64,000 nt of DNA from Nocardia amikacinitolerans NBRC 108937 (GCF_001612615.1 NZ_BDAU01000008.1:153306-217305); one strand, 5' to 3'. Shown: positions 1-10,856, counted from the stretch's first letter. The notes: generated by a model from the sequence alone, not told the origin. Made by a program: numbers and translations.

Positions 1-2077
<2,077 letters not shown>

Positions 2078-2220
2078 GCCGCGCGGCCTTGTCGTCGATG
2101 GGCGTGCCTCGGTGCGAGGGGTGCCGGTGCGACCGGGCCGAGCCGCTGTGTCCAGGGGCTCCTCGGCAGCGCCGACTACGCTGGTCGCGGACAGTGATCA
2201 TTCGGCGATCGGAGAACGCG

Positions 2221-2658
2221 GTGCGTAAGTCCCTGGTTGTGCTGCTGCTCGGAATCGCGCTCGCCGCGTGCGGCACCGACGATCACGAAGGACACACGCC
2301 CGCGACGACCACCACCCAGCGTTCGGGAGACGCCATGGACGTGACCGAGGCCGACAGCGGGCAGAATCGCGAGCTGCGCACCGGGCAACAGCTGATCGTG
2401 ACCTTGCCCGCCAACCCGTCGACCGGGTACGGCTGGCGGCTCGCCGCGCTGGACCAGAACGTGCTCCGGCCCGAGGGCGAGCCGGATTACCGGCCGGATG
2501 CCGACCGGCCGATCGCGCCCGGCTCCGGCGGCAGCGCGGTGTGGACGTTCGTCGGGAATGCCGCGGGTGTCACCGAGCTTGCACTGGAGTACGCGCGCCC
2601 GTGGGAGCACGGCGTCGCACCCGCGCAGAAGTTCACGTTGAGGGTCGAGGTGGAGTGA
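2221..2658 (+). CDS. Chagasin-family (I42) protease-inhibitor-like lipoprotein
   Basis: A 145-residue secreted lipoprotein. The N-terminus has a short basic start, a hydrophobic stretch and a lipobox ending LAAC at about residue 17, so it should be acylated and anchored on the outer face of the membrane. The mature part carries the chagasin signature loops: NPSTGYGW, GSGG and RPWE, the three loops that insert into papain-type cysteine protease active sites. GTG at 2221 is preceded by GGAG at 2211-2214. Its stop codon is immediately followed by the ATG of the PTH2-like gene, so the two are co-transcribed. Family is clear; the target protease in this organism is unknown. Confidence 0.8.
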   Translation: MRKSLVVLLLGIALAACGTDDHEGHTPATTTTQRSGDAMDVTEADSGQNRELRTGQQLIVTLPANPSTGYGWRLAALDQNVLRPEGEPDYRPDADRPIAPGSGGSAVWTFVGNAAGVTELALEYARPWEHGVAPAQKFTLRVEVE

Positions 2659-3435
2659 ATGAGCAGTCCGGAGAGCGGCATCGTGGACGAATTGTCCACG
2701 GGGGAAGAGGGATTCCGCATCCGGCACGCGGAACTCGCCCTCGGCTACGGTGGCGCGGGCGATCCCGACGACCCCGATCAGGTGCAGGCGATGCAGATGG
2801 TGCTGCACCTGCCCAAGGCCGAGCCGCCCGCGCGCAGCGCGTTGCTGGCCGCCGCGGCGGCCTCCGCGGTCGCGCTGTGCCTGGACGAACGGGTCGGACC
2901 GGACGGCCCATGGGCGCGGCGGTATCTCGCGTGGAAGCGCTCCCGAATCCGCAAGGTGGCGCGGCGCGCCCGCGGTGCGCAGTGGCTGGCGGCGAACGAG
3001 GTCGACGGCGTCACTGTGCAGATCGACGGCGCGCAGGCGCGGGCTTTCGTGCCGAGCGCGGTCGGCGCGGTTGACCCGCGGATCAGGAAGCTCCAGATCG
3101 GCGGCACCGACCTCGACCACGACGAACCGGGGCCCGCGGACCCGAATCTTCCTGTGCTGTGGGTGAACTCGGCGCTCGGCATGACGCTGGGCAAGAGCGC
3201 GGCGCAGGTCGGCCACGCCAGTATGCTGCTCGCGGCGGCGCTGAGCCCCGAGGACGCCTATCGGTGGTCGCTCCGCGAATTCCATTGCGCGGTGCGCGAA
3301 GCCGACCCCGCACAGTGGCAGGCGCTGAGCGACCGGGTGCGGACGGGCGGCGCGGTGGCCGTGCGGGACGCGGGCTTCACCGAGATCGCTCCGGGTTCGC
3401 TGACGGTGATCGCGGTGCCGCCCGAGGCCTGGTGA
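2659..3435 (+). CDS. PTH2-family peptidyl-tRNA hydrolase-like protein
   Basis: The C-terminal 110 residues resemble the archaeal/eukaryotic-type peptidyl-tRNA hydrolase PTH2: LGMTLGKSAAQVGHAS near residue 173 matches the GK.AAQ.HA core, and VRDAGFTEIAPGSLTV near the C-terminus matches the second conserved strand. PTH2 enzymes release tRNA from stalled peptidyl-tRNA. The first 150 residues are not part of PTH2 and I do not recognise them; they include a basic stretch. At 258 residues it is about twice the length of a stand-alone PTH2. The ATG directly abuts the upstream lipoprotein stop. Activity on peptidyl-tRNA is an inference. Confidence 0.72.
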   Translation: MSSPESGIVDELSTGEEGFRIRHAELALGYGGAGDPDDPDQVQAMQMVLHLPKAEPPARSALLAAAAASAVALCLDERVGPDGPWARRYLAWKRSRIRKVARRARGAQWLAANEVDGVTVQIDGAQARAFVPSAVGAVDPRIRKLQIGGTDLDHDEPGPADPNLPVLWVNSALGMTLGKSAAQVGHASMLLAAALSPEDAYRWSLREFHCAVREADPAQWQALSDRVRTGGAVAVRDAGFTEIAPGSLTVIAVPPEAW

Positions 3436-3677
3436 TCGGCTCGCCGAAGCCGACCGTTCAGGAGTGGGCGGTGGGGTATTCGAGTCTCGGAGACGGGACA
3501 GTGCCGCCCCCTGATCGGCGCTAGGACGTTCCGGCCGACCGGTGGGCCGCCGTTGGATCGACCGTGCCCCGCACGAGCCAGGTGGCGCGCCTTCGTGGCT
3601 CGCGTGGCCGACCGGATGCCCGGGTTCCGTGCGAGCGATGTGGGTCGGTCGGACAAACCCGGCGCATGTGGGCCAAG

Positions 3678-4511
3678 ATGGAGCGCGTGCCGCAACCGGA
3701 TCCCGATCTGCTCATCGATTTCACCGACGTGACCGTCCGACGCTCGGGGCACACCCTCGTCGGTCCGGTCACCTGGCAGGTCGAGCTCGACGAACGCTGG
3801 GTCGTGCTCGGCCCGAACGGCGCGGGCAAGACCTCCCTGCTGCGCATGGCCGCCGCCGAAATGCACCCGACCTCGGGCGTCGCCCACCTGCTCGGTGAGG
3901 TGATCGGCAAGGTCGACGTCAACGAGCTGAAGCCGCGCATCGGCCTCTCCTCTGCGGCGCTGGCCAATCGCGTGCCGCTGGACGAGAAGGTCAGCGACCT
4001 CGTGGTGTCCGCGGGGTACGCCGTGCTCGGCCGCTGGCGTGAACGCTACGACGACGTCGACACCGACCGCGCCATCGACATGCTGGAAAGCCTAGGCGCC
4101 GAACACCTTTCCGACCGCACCTACGGCACGCTGTCCGAGGGCGAGCGCAAGCGGGTGCTCATCGCCCGCGCGCTGATGCCCGACCCGGAACTGCTGCTGC
4201 TCGACGAGCCGGCGGCCGGTCTCGACCTGGGCGGTCGCGAGGAACTGGTCGAGCGCCTCGGCGATCTCGCCGCGGACCCCGAGGCGCCCGCCATGGTGCT
4301 GGTCACCCACCACGTGGAGGAGATCCCGCCCGGCTTCACCCACGGCCTGCTGCTCAACGAGGGCGAGGTGGTCGCCCAGGGCCTGCTCACCGACGTGCTC
4401 ACCTCGGAGAACCTCAGCGACGCCTTCCGCCAGGCCATCGCCCTCGACCGCGTCGACGGCCGCTACTTCGCCCGCCGCGCCCGCCGCGCGGGAAAACACC
4501 GCTCCCGCTAG
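3678..4511 (+). CDS. ABC transporter ATP-binding protein
   Basis: A single nucleotide-binding domain of about 277 residues. Walker A GPNGAGKT lies near residue 45, the signature LSEGERKR near 152, Walker B LLLLDEPAAGLD near 172-183 and the switch histidine in VTHHVEE. It closely resembles the Rv3041c-type ATPase found beside serB in mycobacteria. No permease gene adjoins it here, so the transported substrate and partner cannot be named. The start is uncertain: ATG 3678 is used, but ATG 3666 and GTG 3687 are in frame and none has a strong ribosome-binding site. Confidence 0.88.
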   Translation: MERVPQPDPDLLIDFTDVTVRRSGHTLVGPVTWQVELDERWVVLGPNGAGKTSLLRMAAAEMHPTSGVAHLLGEVIGKVDVNELKPRIGLSSAALANRVPLDEKVSDLVVSAGYAVLGRWRERYDDVDTDRAIDMLESLGAEHLSDRTYGTLSEGERKRVLIARALMPDPELLLLDEPAAGLDLGGREELVERLGDLAADPEAPAMVLVTHHVEEIPPGFTHGLLLNEGEVVAQGLLTDVLTSENLSDAFRQAIALDRVDGRYFARRARRAGKHRSR

Positions 4512-4589
4512 GGCGGCCGCGAATCAAGCGCGGTGTAGCTCCGCCTGCGCTCGCCCATACGGGCTGGGGTGGCGATACCAAGCGCGCGT

Positions 4590-4595
4590 TAGGGT
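4590..4595 (+). promoter_or_regulatory. -10 element of a probable leaderless promoter (NUDIX gene)
   Basis: TAGGGT fits the actinobacterial TANNNT -10 box and ends 6 nt before the GTG start at 4602, which would make the start codon the transcript's first bases. Confidence 0.5.
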
Positions 4596-4601
4596 GCAAG
4601 T

Positions 4602-5444
4602 GTGAGTGAGACAACGACGTCGGCTGGCGCGCAGCCGCAGGAACCCTCGGCCCCGAAGGACGCGTCCACGGTGATGTTGGTGCGCGACGGGGCGAACGGT
4701 CCCGAAGTGTTCCTGCAGCGACGAGTCGGGGCGATGGCCTTCGCCGCGGGCATGACGGTGTTCCCCGGCGGCGGCGTCGATCCCGCCGACAGCACCGTCG
4801 AGATCGACTGGGCGGGTCCGGATCCGGCGTGGTGGGCGGAGCGGTTCGCGACCACCGAGCCGCGCGCGAAGGCGCTGGTGTGCGCGGCGGTGCGGGAGAC
4901 CTTCGAGGAATGCGGCGTGCTGCTCGCGGGCCCGACGGCCGACACCGTCGTCGAGGAGACCGTCCCGTACCGCGAGGCGCGCGGCAAGCTGGAGCGCCGC
5001 GAACTCTCCCTCGCCACCTTCCTGGCCGAGGAGAAGCTGGTGCTGCGCGCGGATCTGCTGCGGCCGTGGGCGAATTGGATCACCCCGGTCATCGAGCCGC
5101 GTCGGTACGACACCCACTTCTTCGTCGCCGTCCTGCCGCAGGGTCAGCTGGCCGATGGCGCGACGTCCGAGGCCGCCGAGGTCCAGTGGCGCACCCCGGC
5201 CGAGGCGCTGGACCGCTGGCGCGCGGGCACCGACATCCTGCTCCCGCCGACCTGGTCCCAGTTGGACGCGCTGGGTCGCTTCGCCTCCACGGCGGAGATC
5301 TTCGCGGCCGAACCGGTCATCGACGCGATCATGCCGGAGTTCATCGATGCCGACGGCACCAAGATGCTGAGCTTCCCCGACAACGACCGCTACTTCGCCG
5401 ACCTCCCCGAAGCAGGCAAGCTCAAGGGTTCCGCCCGTCGGTAG
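4602..5444 (+). CDS. NUDIX hydrolase (NUDT19/Rv3040c-like)
   Basis: Hydrolyses a nucleoside diphosphate linked to another moiety; the substrate is not evident. The NUDIX box is split: GGGVDPADS near residue 50 carries the leading glycines, and the catalytic RETFEECGVLL near residue 98 follows an insertion of about 40 residues, a layout known for NUDT19-like and coenzyme A-type NUDIX proteins. Total length is 280 residues. GTG 4602 has AGGG 7 nt upstream but also a TAGGGT -10 box 6 nt upstream, so it may be read leaderless. It lies upstream of the enoyl-CoA hydratase, so a link to acyl-CoA turnover is possible but is only inferred. Confidence 0.85.
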   Translation: MSETTTSAGAQPQEPSAPKDASTVMLVRDGANGPEVFLQRRVGAMAFAAGMTVFPGGGVDPADSTVEIDWAGPDPAWWAERFATTEPRAKALVCAAVRETFEECGVLLAGPTADTVVEETVPYREARGKLERRELSLATFLAEEKLVLRADLLRPWANWITPVIEPRRYDTHFFVAVLPQGQLADGATSEAAEVQWRTPAEALDRWRAGTDILLPPTWSQLDALGRFASTAEIFAAEPVIDAIMPEFIDADGTKMLSFPDNDRYFADLPEAGKLKGSARR

Positions 5445-5534
5445 TAGCTCTTCGCGCACCTCGCACACGCCGAGCGGGAGCTACCAGCGCTGCGAAGGCG
5501 CCTGATCTCGGTGAGCGTCGCGGGGCTGCGGGGC

Positions 5535-5640
5535 GCACCCGACCGCTGCGGGGCCGCTGGGCTGTGCGGTGTACCCGACCGCTGCGGGGCAGCCGGGCTG
5601 TGTGGTGTACCCGACGTCTGCGAGGTACACGGAGATGCGG
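5535..5640 (+). repeat. 36-bp imperfect tandem repeat, three copies
   Basis: Units beginning at about 5535, 5571 and 5607 share GTACCCGACCGCTGCGGGGC and close variants at an exact 36-bp period. The array lies between the NUDIX stop and the enoyl-CoA hydratase start. Confidence 0.7.
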
Positions 5641-5660
5641 GGCGCGGCAGGGGCGGACGG

Positions 5661-5666
5661 TAGCGT
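5661..5666 (+). promoter_or_regulatory. -10 element of a probable leaderless promoter (enoyl-CoA hydratase)
   Basis: TAGCGT matches TANNNT and ends 7 nt before ATG 5674; no Shine-Dalgarno sequence fits in that gap. Confidence 0.5.
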
Positions 5667-5673
5667 GCGTGCC

Positions 5674-6450
5674 ATGGCCGAATTCGTGACCTTGGAGCTG
5701 CCGGAAGGGGATGGCGCGCGGGGCGTCGCCGTTCTGCGGATCGCTCGTCCGCCGATGAACCTGCTCAACGTTCAGGTGGTGCGGGAGGTGGCCGAGGCCG
5801 CGGCGGCGGTGGCGGCGCATCCGCGGGTCGCGGCACTGGTGGTGTACGGGGACGAGCGGGTGTTCTCAGCGGGTGACGACGTGGCCGAGCTGGCCGCCCT
5901 GGACGCCGATCAGGCCGAGGCCATGGCCGCCGACGTGCAGTCCGCGTTGGGTTGCCTCGCCAAGGTTCCGCAGCCGACCGTCGCCGCGATCAGCGGGTAC
6001 TGCCTCGGTGCCGGGCTGGAGCTGGCCCTCGGCGCCGACCGTCGCGTCATCGGTGACAACGTCAAGCTAGGCCTGCCGCAGATCCACGCGGGACTGATCC
6101 CGCTCGCGGGTATCCGGCGGCTCTCGCTGCTGATCGGGCCGGGCCCGGCCAAGGACCTCGTGTACACCGGGCGTTTCGTGGAGCCGGACGAGGCGCGCGC
6201 CGTCGGTCTGGTCGACGAGGTCGTCGCGCCCGACGACGTCTTCGCCGCCGCGCTGCGCTGGGCCGAACGCTTCACCGACGGCCCCGGCCGCGCGCTGGCC
6301 GCGGCCAAGGCGGTCTTCGAGGCGGGTCCGCACGGTCTCGACCGCGCCCGCGGCGAATGGGCCGGTCTGTTCGCCACCGAGGACCGCCGAATCGGCACGG
6401 AATCCTACGTCGCCGACGGTCCGGGTTCCGCGGTCTTCGTCGGTCGCTGA
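5674..6450 (+). CDS. Enoyl-CoA hydratase/isomerase family protein
   Basis: A 258-residue crotonase-fold enzyme, expected to hydrate 2-enoyl-CoA during fatty acid beta-oxidation. The oxyanion-hole strand SAGDDVAEL is near residue 65 and the second oxyanion segment GYCLGAGLELALGAD near 108-122. It matches the mycobacterial EchA17 (Rv3039c) in length and neighbourhood. One usual catalytic glutamate position is not obvious by eye, so isomerase or hydratase activity cannot be told apart. ATG 5674 is chosen over longer forms because these would read back through the upstream repeat, and because a -10 box sits 7 nt before it. Confidence 0.88.
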   Translation: MAEFVTLELPEGDGARGVAVLRIARPPMNLLNVQVVREVAEAAAAVAAHPRVAALVVYGDERVFSAGDDVAELAALDADQAEAMAADVQSALGCLAKVPQPTVAAISGYCLGAGLELALGADRRVIGDNVKLGLPQIHAGLIPLAGIRRLSLLIGPGPAKDLVYTGRFVEPDEARAVGLVDEVVAPDDVFAAALRWAERFTDGPGRALAAAKAVFEAGPHGLDRARGEWAGLFATEDRRIGTESYVADGPGSAVFVGR

Positions 6451-6495
6451 ACGGGCGGCGTCGGCCCGGAATCGAGTCACCGCCGCCGCACCGAA

Positions 6496-6970
6496 GTTCG
6501 TCGCGAGGCATCCGTCGAGTTCGTCGCGACGTCGTGCCGAGGGTGCGGTGCGGCCAGCGTCGACTGTGCTCGGGGTCCGTGCCGAGCCCGTCGCGACGCA
6601 TCCGTCGAGTTCGTCGCGACGTCGTGCCGAGGGTGCGGTGCGGCCAGCGTCGACTGTGCTCGGGGTCCGTGCCGAGCCCGTCGCGACGCATCCGTCGAGT
6701 TCGTCGCGACGTCGTGCCGAGGGTGCGGTGCGGCCAGCGTCGACTGTGCTCGGGGTCCGTGCCGAGCCCGTCGCGACGCATCCGTCGAGTTCGTCGCGAC
6801 GTCGTGCCGAGGGTGCCGTGCGGCCAGCGTCGACTGTGCTCGGGGTCCGTGCCGAGCCCGTCGCGACGCATCCGTCGAGTCCGTCGCGACCTCGTGCCGA
6901 GGGTGCCGTGCCGCCCGCGTCGACTGCGCTCCGGGCCCGTCGCGATGCCTGTGCCGAGTGCGTCGTGGCA
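6496..6970 (+). repeat. 90-bp tandem repeat array, about five units
   Basis: The array fills most of the 697-bp gap between the enoyl-CoA hydratase and the methyltransferase. Units begin GGGTGCGGTG at 6541, 6631, 6721 and 6811, with a partial unit before and a degenerate one after. Those from 6541, 6631 and most of 6721 look identical. Each unit contains two GTCGCGAC palindromes about 24 bp apart. Because 90 is a multiple of three, several frames stay open on both strands, but none has a convincing start or family match. Confidence 0.9.
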
Positions 6971-7133
6971 CGCCCCGAACGGGGGTTGAAGGCGCCCGCC
7001 TGCACGAATGCCGATCGGTCTGAAACGGGTGTGCCAGGAGATTGCCCTGATAGGAACACGTTCTCATTCGGCCACCGGTCCGGTACCCCGCGAGAAGCAC
7101 GGGCCGACAGCGGGCTTCATCTGGGGATTTATG

Positions 7134-7139
7134 TAGGCT
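7134..7139 (+). promoter_or_regulatory. -10 element upstream of methyltransferase
   Basis: TAGGCT fits TANNNT and ends 8 nt before ATG 7148, compatible with a leaderless or near-leaderless transcript that starts after the repeat array. Confidence 0.45.
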
Positions 7140-7147
7140 AGGCGACC

Positions 7148-8125
7148 ATGACGGTACGTCCCGACGACCCCGCGCCGAACCCGCATGCCACCGAGGCCGA
7201 GGTCGAAGCAGCGCTGAAGGATACGAAGCTCGCCCAGGTGCTCTACCACGACTGGGAAGCGGAGACCTACGACGACAAATGGTCCATCTCCTATGACGAG
7301 CGCTGCATCGAATACGCCCGCGGCCGCTTCGACGCCGCGGTGGGCCCCGCGCCGCTGCCCTACGAGAAGGCGCTCGAGCTCGGCTGCGGCACCGGGTTCT
7401 TCCTGCTGAACCTGATGCAGGGCGGCGTCGCCAAGTCCGGCTCGGTCACCGACCTCTCGCCGGGCATGGTGAAGGTGGCGCTCCGCAACGCGGAGAACCT
7501 GGGCCTGGACGTGGACGGCCGAGTCGCCGACGCCGAGACCATCCCCTACGACGACGACACCTTCGATCTGGTCGTCGGTCACGCTGTGCTGCACCACATC
7601 CCGGATGTGGAGCTGGCGCTGAAGGAGTGCCTGCGGGTGCTCAAGCCCGGCGGTCGCTTCGTCTTCGCCGGCGAGCCGACCACCGTTGGCAACTTCTACG
7701 CCCGCTGGCTCGGCCGCATCACCTGGAAGGCCACCACCTCGGTCACCAAGCTGCCCGCGCTGGCCGGCTGGCGTCGTCCGCAGGAGGAGCTGGACGAGTC
7801 CTCGCGCGCCGCGGCGCTGGAGGCGGTCGTCGACCTGCACACTTTCGATCCCCGCGACCTCGAGTCGATGGCTCGGTCCGCTGGCGCGGTCGAGGTCAAG
7901 GCGAGCACCGAGGAATTCGCCGCCGCGCTGTGGGGCTGGCCGGTGCGCACCTTCGAGGCGGCCGTGCCGGCCGAGAAGCTCGGCATGGGCTACCGGATGG
8001 CGATGTACCGCGCCTGGCTCGGACTGAGCTGGGTGGACGAGAACATCATGCGCCGCGTGGTGCCGCGCCAGTTCTTCTACAACGCCATGATCACCGGCGT
8101 GAAGCCGGGCGCGTCCGCCAAGTAG
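7148..8125 (+). CDS. Class I SAM-dependent methyltransferase (Rv3038c-like)
   Basis: A 325-residue Rossmann-fold methyltransferase. Motif I ELGCGTGFFLLNL lies near residue 79, an acidic loop VADAETIPYDDDTFD near 127 and the post-motif LKPGGRFVFAGEP near 165. The first 60 residues form an extra N-terminal region with a conserved-looking WEAETYDDKWSISYD. It corresponds in position and size to Rv3038c. The stop codon is followed immediately by the GTG of the next gene, so the two are translated together. The methyl acceptor is not known. Confidence 0.88.
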   Translation: MTVRPDDPAPNPHATEAEVEAALKDTKLAQVLYHDWEAETYDDKWSISYDERCIEYARGRFDAAVGPAPLPYEKALELGCGTGFFLLNLMQGGVAKSGSVTDLSPGMVKVALRNAENLGLDVDGRVADAETIPYDDDTFDLVVGHAVLHHIPDVELALKECLRVLKPGGRFVFAGEPTTVGNFYARWLGRITWKATTSVTKLPALAGWRRPQEELDESSRAAALEAVVDLHTFDPRDLESMARSAGAVEVKASTEEFAAALWGWPVRTFEAAVPAEKLGMGYRMAMYRAWLGLSWVDENIMRRVVPRQFFYNAMITGVKPGASAK

Positions 8126-9313
8126 GTGGGCTACCGCTTCGGTCGCGCGGACATCGCCTTCCTCGCCTCCGCGACAGGGCGTGCCGCGCTGGCCGAGGTG
8201 GACCGGCTGGAACTGTCCCCCGCGACGCACCTGCGCGATTTGGCGCGGGTGCGTCGCGACAACGGGGAGCACGCCGCCGCCCTCGTGGAGACCGTGCGGC
8301 TGCGCCGAAAGGCCGCCGCCAAACTGCACGACGCGGGGGAGTGGCTCTTCACCGACGACGCGCTACAGCAGGCGACGCCGACCAGGGTCGCCCGGCACCG
8401 GGCGGCCCGGCTGGCCGGGCGGGCCGTGCACGACGTCACCTGCTCCATCGGCGCCGAACTCGCCGAGCTGGCCGAGGTGTGCCCGGCCGTCGTCGGTAGC
8501 GACCTGGACGAGGTGCGGCTGGCGATCGCCGCGCACAATCTCGGTTCGCGGTGGTCGCCGCTCTCCGGCCCCGGAAATGTGTTGCTGGCCAAGGCAGATG
8601 CCCTAGTGCCGAGCAGTACCGGCACGGTGATCATCGCCGATCCGGCACGCCGCTCGGACGGCCGCCGCACCCACGACCCGGCCAAGTTGCAACCTCCGCT
8701 GCCCGATCTGCTCGACGCCTACTCCGGTCGCGACATCGCCGTGAAGTGCGCGCCCGGACTGGATTTCGACCGGCTCGACTGGTCCGGTGAGATCGAGGTG
8801 GTCTCGCTGGACGGGGCGGTCCGTGAGGCGTGCCTGTGGTCGGCCGGCCTTGCCGAATCCGGCGTCACCCGCCGCGCCACCGTGCTGAGTTCGCGCGGCG
8901 CGCCGCAGGTCCTCACCGACGCGGAGCCGGACGAACTTCCCGACCGACCGCCCGGCGAGTGGATCATCGATCCCGACGGCGCGATCGTCCGCGCCGGGCT
9001 GGTCCGGCACTACGCGGCGAAACACGGCCTGTGGCAACTGGATCCGCACATCGCCTACCTCACCGGCGATGCCGTACCCTCGGGCCTCCGCGGCTTCCGC
9101 ATCGAGGACCGGCTCGAGCTGCGCGAGAAGACGTTGCGCCAAGAGCTGGCCCGCCGCGACTGCGGGGCGCTGGAGATTCTGGTGCGCGGCGTGGACGTCG
9201 ACCCGGACGCGCTGCGCAAACGGTTGAAACTCAAAGGCAGCGTTGCCTATACGCTCGTGATCACTCGAATCGGCCGCGCCGCCACGGTATTCGTCTGCAC
9301 CGCGCACACCTAA
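8126..9313 (+). CDS. THUMP-like/class I methyltransferase-related protein (Rv3037c-like)
   Basis: A 395-residue protein. The middle part reads as a methyltransferase fold: VHDVTCSIGAELAELAE near residue 95, followed by GSDLDEVRLAIAAHN, and IADPARRSDGRRTHDP near 175, which resembles the catalytic DPARR loop of this family. The C-terminal 80 residues, with an LKLKG segment, match the THUMP-like domain often found here. In mycobacteria Rv3037c lies in the cluster assigned to methylglucose lipopolysaccharide synthesis. GTG 8126 directly abuts the upstream stop. The 3' end overlaps the convergent DUF1697 gene by 4 nt. Confidence 0.82.
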   Translation: MGYRFGRADIAFLASATGRAALAEVDRLELSPATHLRDLARVRRDNGEHAAALVETVRLRRKAAAKLHDAGEWLFTDDALQQATPTRVARHRAARLAGRAVHDVTCSIGAELAELAEVCPAVVGSDLDEVRLAIAAHNLGSRWSPLSGPGNVLLAKADALVPSSTGTVIIADPARRSDGRRTHDPAKLQPPLPDLLDAYSGRDIAVKCAPGLDFDRLDWSGEIEVVSLDGAVREACLWSAGLAESGVTRRATVLSSRGAPQVLTDAEPDELPDRPPGEWIIDPDGAIVRAGLVRHYAAKHGLWQLDPHIAYLTGDAVPSGLRGFRIEDRLELREKTLRQELARRDCGALEILVRGVDVDPDALRKRLKLKGSVAYTLVITRIGRAATVFVCTAHT

Positions 9314-9849
9314 GACTCCAGCTTCTTCACGATCCGCTGCACCGTCAACCAGGTGCGGGTGGTGATGTCCTTGCCGTAGGTCTTGTCCAGCCACGCCATG
9401 AAGTCGGGGGTCTTCGGCGTGCTGTTGTCGATGACGGTGAGAAAGGCGCGAGCCTCGGCGTCGTAACCGATGATCCGGGTCAGCTCGTCGCCGGTGTCGG
9501 GATGCTCCACGGTCGGGTTCTGGTCCTTGAAGAAGGTGACCGTGAGGTACGAGCCCCGTTCGTGGGTGAGCCCCTCGAACGGGTCGCGATCGAGCAGCTC
9601 GCGCAGGTCCTCGTAGCCGCGCACGATGGTCCCGCCCGGAATCCCGAGCTCCCGGTTCAGCGCCTCCTGGATCCGATCCTCCAGCGCCGCCGCGTCGGTA
9701 TCGGCGCAGCGGAACACCACATTGCCGCTGGACAGGATCGTCGCCACCTTCTCGAACCCGAGTCCCTCGAACACCGCGCGCAACTTCTCGTTGCGCATGT
9801 TCGGGTTGGACGGCATGATCCCGCGCAGCAGCGCCGCGTACCTGTTCAT
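9310..9849 (-). CDS. DUF1697 family protein
   Basis: A 179-residue protein starting MNRYAALLRGIMPSNPNM, the characteristic DUF1697 opening (LLRGINVGG-type), followed by GLGFEKVATILSSGNVVF. DUF1697 proteins are cytosolic and of unknown function. The gene is convergent with the THUMP-like gene (4-nt overlap at the stops) and lies 51 nt downstream of the acyltransferase on the same strand. I do not recall this gene at the equivalent place in M. tuberculosis, so it may be an insertion into an otherwise conserved neighbourhood. Confidence 0.88.
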   Translation of the reverse strand: MNRYAALLRGIMPSNPNMRNEKLRAVFEGLGFEKVATILSSGNVVFRCADTDAAALEDRIQEALNRELGIPGGTIVRGYEDLRELLDRDPFEGLTHERGSYLTVTFFKDQNPTVEHPDTGDELTRIIGYDAEARAFLTVIDNSTPKTPDFMAWLDKTYGKDITTRTWLTVQRIVKKLES

Positions 9850-9900
9850 GCCGACGACCGTACTCGAGCGGACCGACGACTTTCCGTCGAACGCGGCGAA

Positions 9901-10650
9901 CTACGCCTGCTGGGTGACGCCGTTCTTCTTGCGCTCGATGTCCTCCAGCGCGGCGATGTATTTCGCCCGCTCCTCGGCGCCCGCCTCCCAGGTGGCCTTG
10001 CGGTTCTTGACCACCTTCGCCGGGGCGCCGACGGCGATGCTGTAGTCCGGGATCTCGCCCTTGACCACCGCGTGCGCACCGAGGACGCAGCCGCGGCCGA
10101 CCCGGGTCTCGCGCAGCACGGTCACCTTGGCGGCGATCCACGTGTCGGGGCCGATCCGGACGGGGCTCTTCACGATGCCCTGGTCCTTGATGGGCAGCGT
10201 GATGTCGTCCATCTTGTGGTCGAAGTCGCAGATGTAGCACCAGTCGGCGACCAGCGTCGATTCGCCGATCTCGATGTCGAGGTAGGTGTTGACGACATTG
10301 TCCTTGCCGAACACCACCTTGTCGCCGATGCGCAGCGAGCCCTCGTGGCAGCGGATGGCGTTGCCGTCGCCGATGTGCACCCAGCGACCGATCTCCATCC
10401 GGCTCAGCTCGGGCGTCGCGTGGATCTCGACCCGGCGGCCGAGGAACACCATGCCGCGCAGCACGATGTGCGGGTTCGCCAGCTTGAACTTGAACAGCCG
10501 GTAGTAGCGGACCAGATACCAGGGCGTGTAGGCGCGGTTGGCGAGCACCCAGCGCAGCGACGCCACGGTCAGAAATCGCGCCTGCTGCGGATCCCGGCGG
10601 CGCGAACCCCGCCACCGCGAGCGCAACGGTGCGCCCCACATGCTCGTCAC
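9901..10650 (-). CDS. Left-handed beta-helix (hexapeptide) acyltransferase (Rv3034c-like)
   Basis: A 249-residue transferase. From about residue 70 the sequence follows a hexapeptide-repeat rhythm (RVEIHATPELSRMEIG, WVHIGDGNAI, then PVRIGPDTWIAAKVTVL and GCVLGAHAVVKG), which forms the trimeric left-handed beta helix of acetyl/acyltransferases. It ends with IAVGAPAKVVKNR, typical for this fold. Start GTG 10650 gives VTSMWGAP, as in the mycobacterial relative, and GGGAG lies about 9 nt upstream. Context suggests it acylates a methylated glucan or its precursor; this is an inference from the cluster. Confidence 0.85.
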   Translation of the reverse strand: MTSMWGAPLRSRWRGSRRRDPQQARFLTVASLRWVLANRAYTPWYLVRYYRLFKFKLANPHIVLRGMVFLGRRVEIHATPELSRMEIGRWVHIGDGNAIRCHEGSLRIGDKVVFGKDNVVNTYLDIEIGESTLVADWCYICDFDHKMDDITLPIKDQGIVKSPVRIGPDTWIAAKVTVLRETRVGRGCVLGAHAVVKGEIPDYSIAVGAPAKVVKNRKATWEAGAEERAKYIAALEDIERKKNGVTQQA

Positions 10651-10856
10651 GAACCGTTCTCCCGTCGTGTTCCCGGGACCGGCGACCCGGGGGATGTCTT
10701 TGGCTACACAGCGTACTTTCGCGCTCTACCACCCCCGGCTCTACCCTCACGTTCACGCGGCGGAAGGTCCGCCATGCGAGATGTTCATCGAGAAGCAACC
10801 GGCGTCTCATGAGCCGACCACGTGCGCGCGAGTCTTACGAGCGCCGTTCGCGGCCC

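Noticed and set aside
6272..7141. Several long open frames on both strands through the 90-bp repeat
   Set aside because: They exist because 90 is divisible by three and the unit lacks stops. No start signal or protein family supports any of them.
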